Assembly: GCA_965656535.1 (NCBI GenBank)
Contig: CBFHKX010000002.1
Span: forward strand, 434,001 to 498,000
From: Lishizhenia sp965656535
Lineage (GTDB): Bacteria; Bacteroidota; Bacteroidia; Flavobacteriales_D; Crocinitomicaceae
DNA: 64,000 bases
Direction: 5' to 3'
Positions 62,412 through 64,000 of the stretch are shown piece by piece. The translations under genes were made by a program, and so were the position numbers. Each line of letters starts with the position of its first letter. Positions within the stretch are counted from its first letter, which is position 1. Under the pieces are notes generated by a model that had not been told where the DNA came from, searched no databases, and saw nothing but the letters and a program-made list of their open reading frames with translations.

Positions 62412-63338
62412 ATGTTTAGATTTTATCTCTTAATTAGTTGTTTTGTAGTTTTAGTTAATTACTCAAGTACAAGCTTATTTGCGCAATACAGTTTGCCAAG
62501 TTCCTCCGTTTTGGTTTCCAATTCAGTTTGTGCTGTGCATGTTTATAAAAAAGACAAACACCTAGAAGAAGAAGATGGAAGTCTTTCAAAGTCTAAAAAT
62601 TTAGATCAAACACCTCACTTGCTAACTACTTATTTTATAGGTGTAAATGGAAGAATAGATTCTCTATACAGATATTATAATGATTCACTTAAATATGAAA
62701 AAACACTATTTTCTTTCGATAGAGAAGGAAATTTGTGGGAGTTTAAAACAGTTAAGCCAAATGGACAGATAGATGCTCAAATAATCTTAGAACAAATACC
62801 AAGTTTTGGTAAAGAGCTAAGAAGATACAATCAGAATATTTTGACCAGCTACGTTAAGATTAACGAAGACGGAGTTATAATTGAATCAAAGTATTTTCAA
62901 TGTTTTAAACCCAAGTCGGTTTATGTTAGAACTTACTGGGACTTAGAAACTAAAACAAAGACAGAATCAGTCTATGAAAATGATACTTTAATTCGTGAAG
63001 AAGCTTATCACTGGGTTACAAATAAAGATGTTCCTACTCATTTTGTTTACAATCAGTCTAAAGTAAATAAACCGCATGCTGATATGTTTGTGGAGCAAGA
63101 AGAATATTATGTAGATAAAGATGGCAGTATTCTATCAGAAAATAAGGGACTATTCACAGATCCTTTTCATTCCTACAATTACTACAACTGGTATTCTCAG
63201 TTTGAGGGTATAGTCCATCCTTATGAGAATTGGTTTCGTTTAAATACACTTGTTAAAGAACAAGAACACAAAGAAATCATAGATTTTGAAGGAACCAGTT
63301 TGGTTAGTGCTTATTTGTTTAAATATGACTTCAATTAA
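62412..63338 (+). CDS. Secreted hypothetical protein
   Basis: 308 residues with a signal peptide (LISCFVVLVNYSSTSLFAQ). The mature part has YD/toxin-antitoxin-like short strands (NGRIDSLYRYYNDSLKYE, DREGNLWEFKTVKPNGQID) reminiscent of MORN or YD-type repeats, but no repeat period is clear. No family recognised. It follows the FGE-domain gene by 18 nt and may belong to the same unit. Confidence 0.66.
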   Translation: MFRFYLLISCFVVLVNYSSTSLFAQYSLPSSSVLVSNSVCAVHVYKKDKHLEEEDGSLSKSKNLDQTPHLLTTYFIGVNGRIDSLYRYYNDSLKYEKTLFSFDREGNLWEFKTVKPNGQIDAQIILEQIPSFGKELRRYNQNILTSYVKINEDGVIIESKYFQCFKPKSVYVRTYWDLETKTKTESVYENDTLIREEAYHWVTNKDVPTHFVYNQSKVNKPHADMFVEQEEYYVDKDGSILSENKGLFTDPFHSYNYYNWYSQFEGIVHPYENWFRLNTLVKEQEHKEIIDFEGTSLVSAYLFKYDFN

Positions 63339-63442
63339 AACTAAGGTTAAAAAACAGATTAGTTCTACTTTATAAAATCAATATTTTTAAGGCTGTAATC
63401 GAATTAGTTTAAGATCTAATCATCTCATTCTCTACATAATAA

Positions 63443-63473
63443 TTGTATAAAATAAATTAATCTTGTACATTTG
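63443..63473 (+). promoter_or_regulatory. Promoter of rpsA (TTG-N20-TACATTTG)
   Basis: TTG (63443-63445), 20-nt spacer, TACATTTG (63466-63473), an exact match to the consensus. Transcription should begin near 63478, giving a leader of about 100 nt. Confidence 0.8.
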
Positions 63474-63474
63474 C

Positions 63475-63560
63475 ACTCCCTTTTAGGGAAGTCCTGTCGT
63501 TAATCCAGGTTTAAGCGACTGATTTTTAACTTCTTTTGAGTTTTTCTGGATTGCTCAAAA
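63475..63560 (+). promoter_or_regulatory. Structured rpsA leader with two hairpins and complementary loops
   Basis: Hairpin 1: GTCG-TTAA (63496-63503) with TTAA-G-CGAC (63511-63519), loop TCCAGGT. Hairpin 2: TTTTGAG (63534-63540) with CTCAAAA (63554-63560), 13-nt loop. AATCCAG (63502-63508) of the first is the exact complement of CTGGATT (63546-63552) in the second loop, so a kissing or pseudoknot interaction is possible. A third small hairpin (CCCT/AGGG, 63478-63488) lies at the very start. Confidence 0.6.
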
Positions 63561-63581
63561 TACAATTAATTACACGCCAAG

Positions 63582-64000
63582 ATGGCTGAAAACAAAATTA
63601 CAGAGCAGGGATCTGCTGATTTCGATTGGGAAGCGTTAGCAAATGACGGTTATTCAAACGTAGAAAAAGCTGAGTATGCGGATACATACGAAGCAACATT
63701 AACTTCTGTTCAAGAGAAAGAAGTTGTTAAAGGTACTGTTGTAGCAGTTACTAAAAAAGAAGTTGTTGTTAACATCGGTTCAAAGTCTGAAGGAGTTATT
63801 CCTATCAACGAGTTCCGTTACAACCCAGAATTAAAAGCTGGTGATGAGGTAGATATTTTTATCGAAACACAAGAAGATAAGTCTGGACAATTAGTTGTTT
63901 CGCACAGAACTGCTCGTATGCACTCTGCGTGGATCAAAGTTAACGATGTACTTAAAACAGGTGAAGTTATTACTGGTTTTGTTAAATGCAGAACTAAAGG
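63582..64000 (+). CDS. rpsA: 30S ribosomal protein S1 (5' part)
   Basis: The gene runs off the window after about 139 codons. It begins MAENKITEQGSADFDWEAL and enters the first S1 domain at ETQ/KGTVVAVTKKEVVVNIG, SKSEGVIPINEF, then a second at TGEVITGFVKCRTK. The acidic N-terminal extension is the usual form in Bacteroidota. S1 delivers mRNA to the 30S subunit and in this phylum compensates for the lack of Shine-Dalgarno pairing. The ATG at 63582 is preceded by the structured leader. Confidence 0.94.
   Translation, partial: MAENKITEQGSADFDWEALANDGYSNVEKAEYADTYEATLTSVQEKEVVKGTVVAVTKKEVVVNIGSKSEGVIPINEFRYNPELKAGDEVDIFIETQEDKSGQLVVSHRTARMHSAWIKVNDVLKTGEVITGFVKCRTK

Noticed and set aside
1..64000. 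tRNA, rRNA, CRISPR arrays, insertion sequences and prophage
   Set aside because: Scanned by eye for TTCGANTC loops, regularly spaced repeats, transposase motifs and terminal inverted repeats; none convincing.

Overview
The window is AT-rich chromosomal DNA from a marine member of the Bacteroidota, most likely a flavobacterium (order Flavobacteriales). The support is internal: a SusC/SusD pair, a secreted enzyme with a C-terminal type IX sorting domain, lineage-typical families (DUF3276, DUF5683, DUF2064, WbqC), promoters of the TTG-N19/20-TAnnTTTG form, almost no Shine-Dalgarno sequences, and a proteorhodopsin with methionine at the spectral tuning site. I saw no rRNA, tRNA, CRISPR array, insertion sequence or prophage. 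Most of it is ordinary housekeeping sequence with several accessory islands.

Layout. 1-5.4 kb: an exonuclease/GIY-YIG repair protein cut by the window edge, an XRE regulator with a palindromic operator, a YbjN-like/PspA envelope-stress pair, a cysteine-less ArsC-fold protein, a lipoprotein and yidD. 5.4-14.3 kb: hsp20 behind a TGTCA repeat array, YceI, then a cluster of DUF2064 glycosyltransferase, SusC, SusD, sodium:solute symporter and a divergent metallophosphoesterase-like protein. 14.5-24.7 kb: map, membrane and outer-membrane proteins, an S41 peptidase, a GH3 enzyme, rpmE, a GT-C membrane glycosyltransferase, hemE and an OmpA-type protein. 24.7-25.0 kb: a structured RNA candidate with 6S-like architecture. 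25-33.6 kb: ltaE, a lipoprotein and a MATE pump overlapping one another; AraC regulator, pirin and nitroreductase; then two outer-membrane proteins.

33.6-38.7 kb (minus strand): two secreted proteins, an esterase, a proteorhodopsin-blh light-harvesting pair, a 555-nt gene-free stretch, and efp. 38.9-43.5 kb: rlmB, a second GT-C enzyme and secreted proteins. 43.5-50.7 kb (minus strand): a run reading parA-parB-DUF5683-dapB-lepB-wbqC-endonuclease, with DUF3276 upstream. 50.8-53.8 kb: a broken VanX-type dipeptidase, then oxyR divergent from dps, followed by a 2-Cys peroxiredoxin, which together form a peroxide-defence locus with a recognisable OxyR site. 53.9-64 kb: a membrane protein, a PNGase F-like secreted enzyme, sucD, SRP RNA, an SF2 helicase, trxB, an ECF sigma factor overlapping a membrane-anchored formylglycine-generating-enzyme-like protein, a secreted protein and the start of rpsA.

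The observations I rate highest are: (1) the rpsA leader, with two hairpins whose loops are perfectly complementary over 7 nt; (2) the glycosyltransferase/SusCD/symporter/phosphoesterase cluster with no glycoside hydrolase; (3) the ECF sigma plus transmembrane FGE-domain pair; (4) the GC-rich hairpin between proteorhodopsin and blh; (5) the 170-nt 6S-like RNA candidate; (6) the OxyR operator touching the oxyR start codon.
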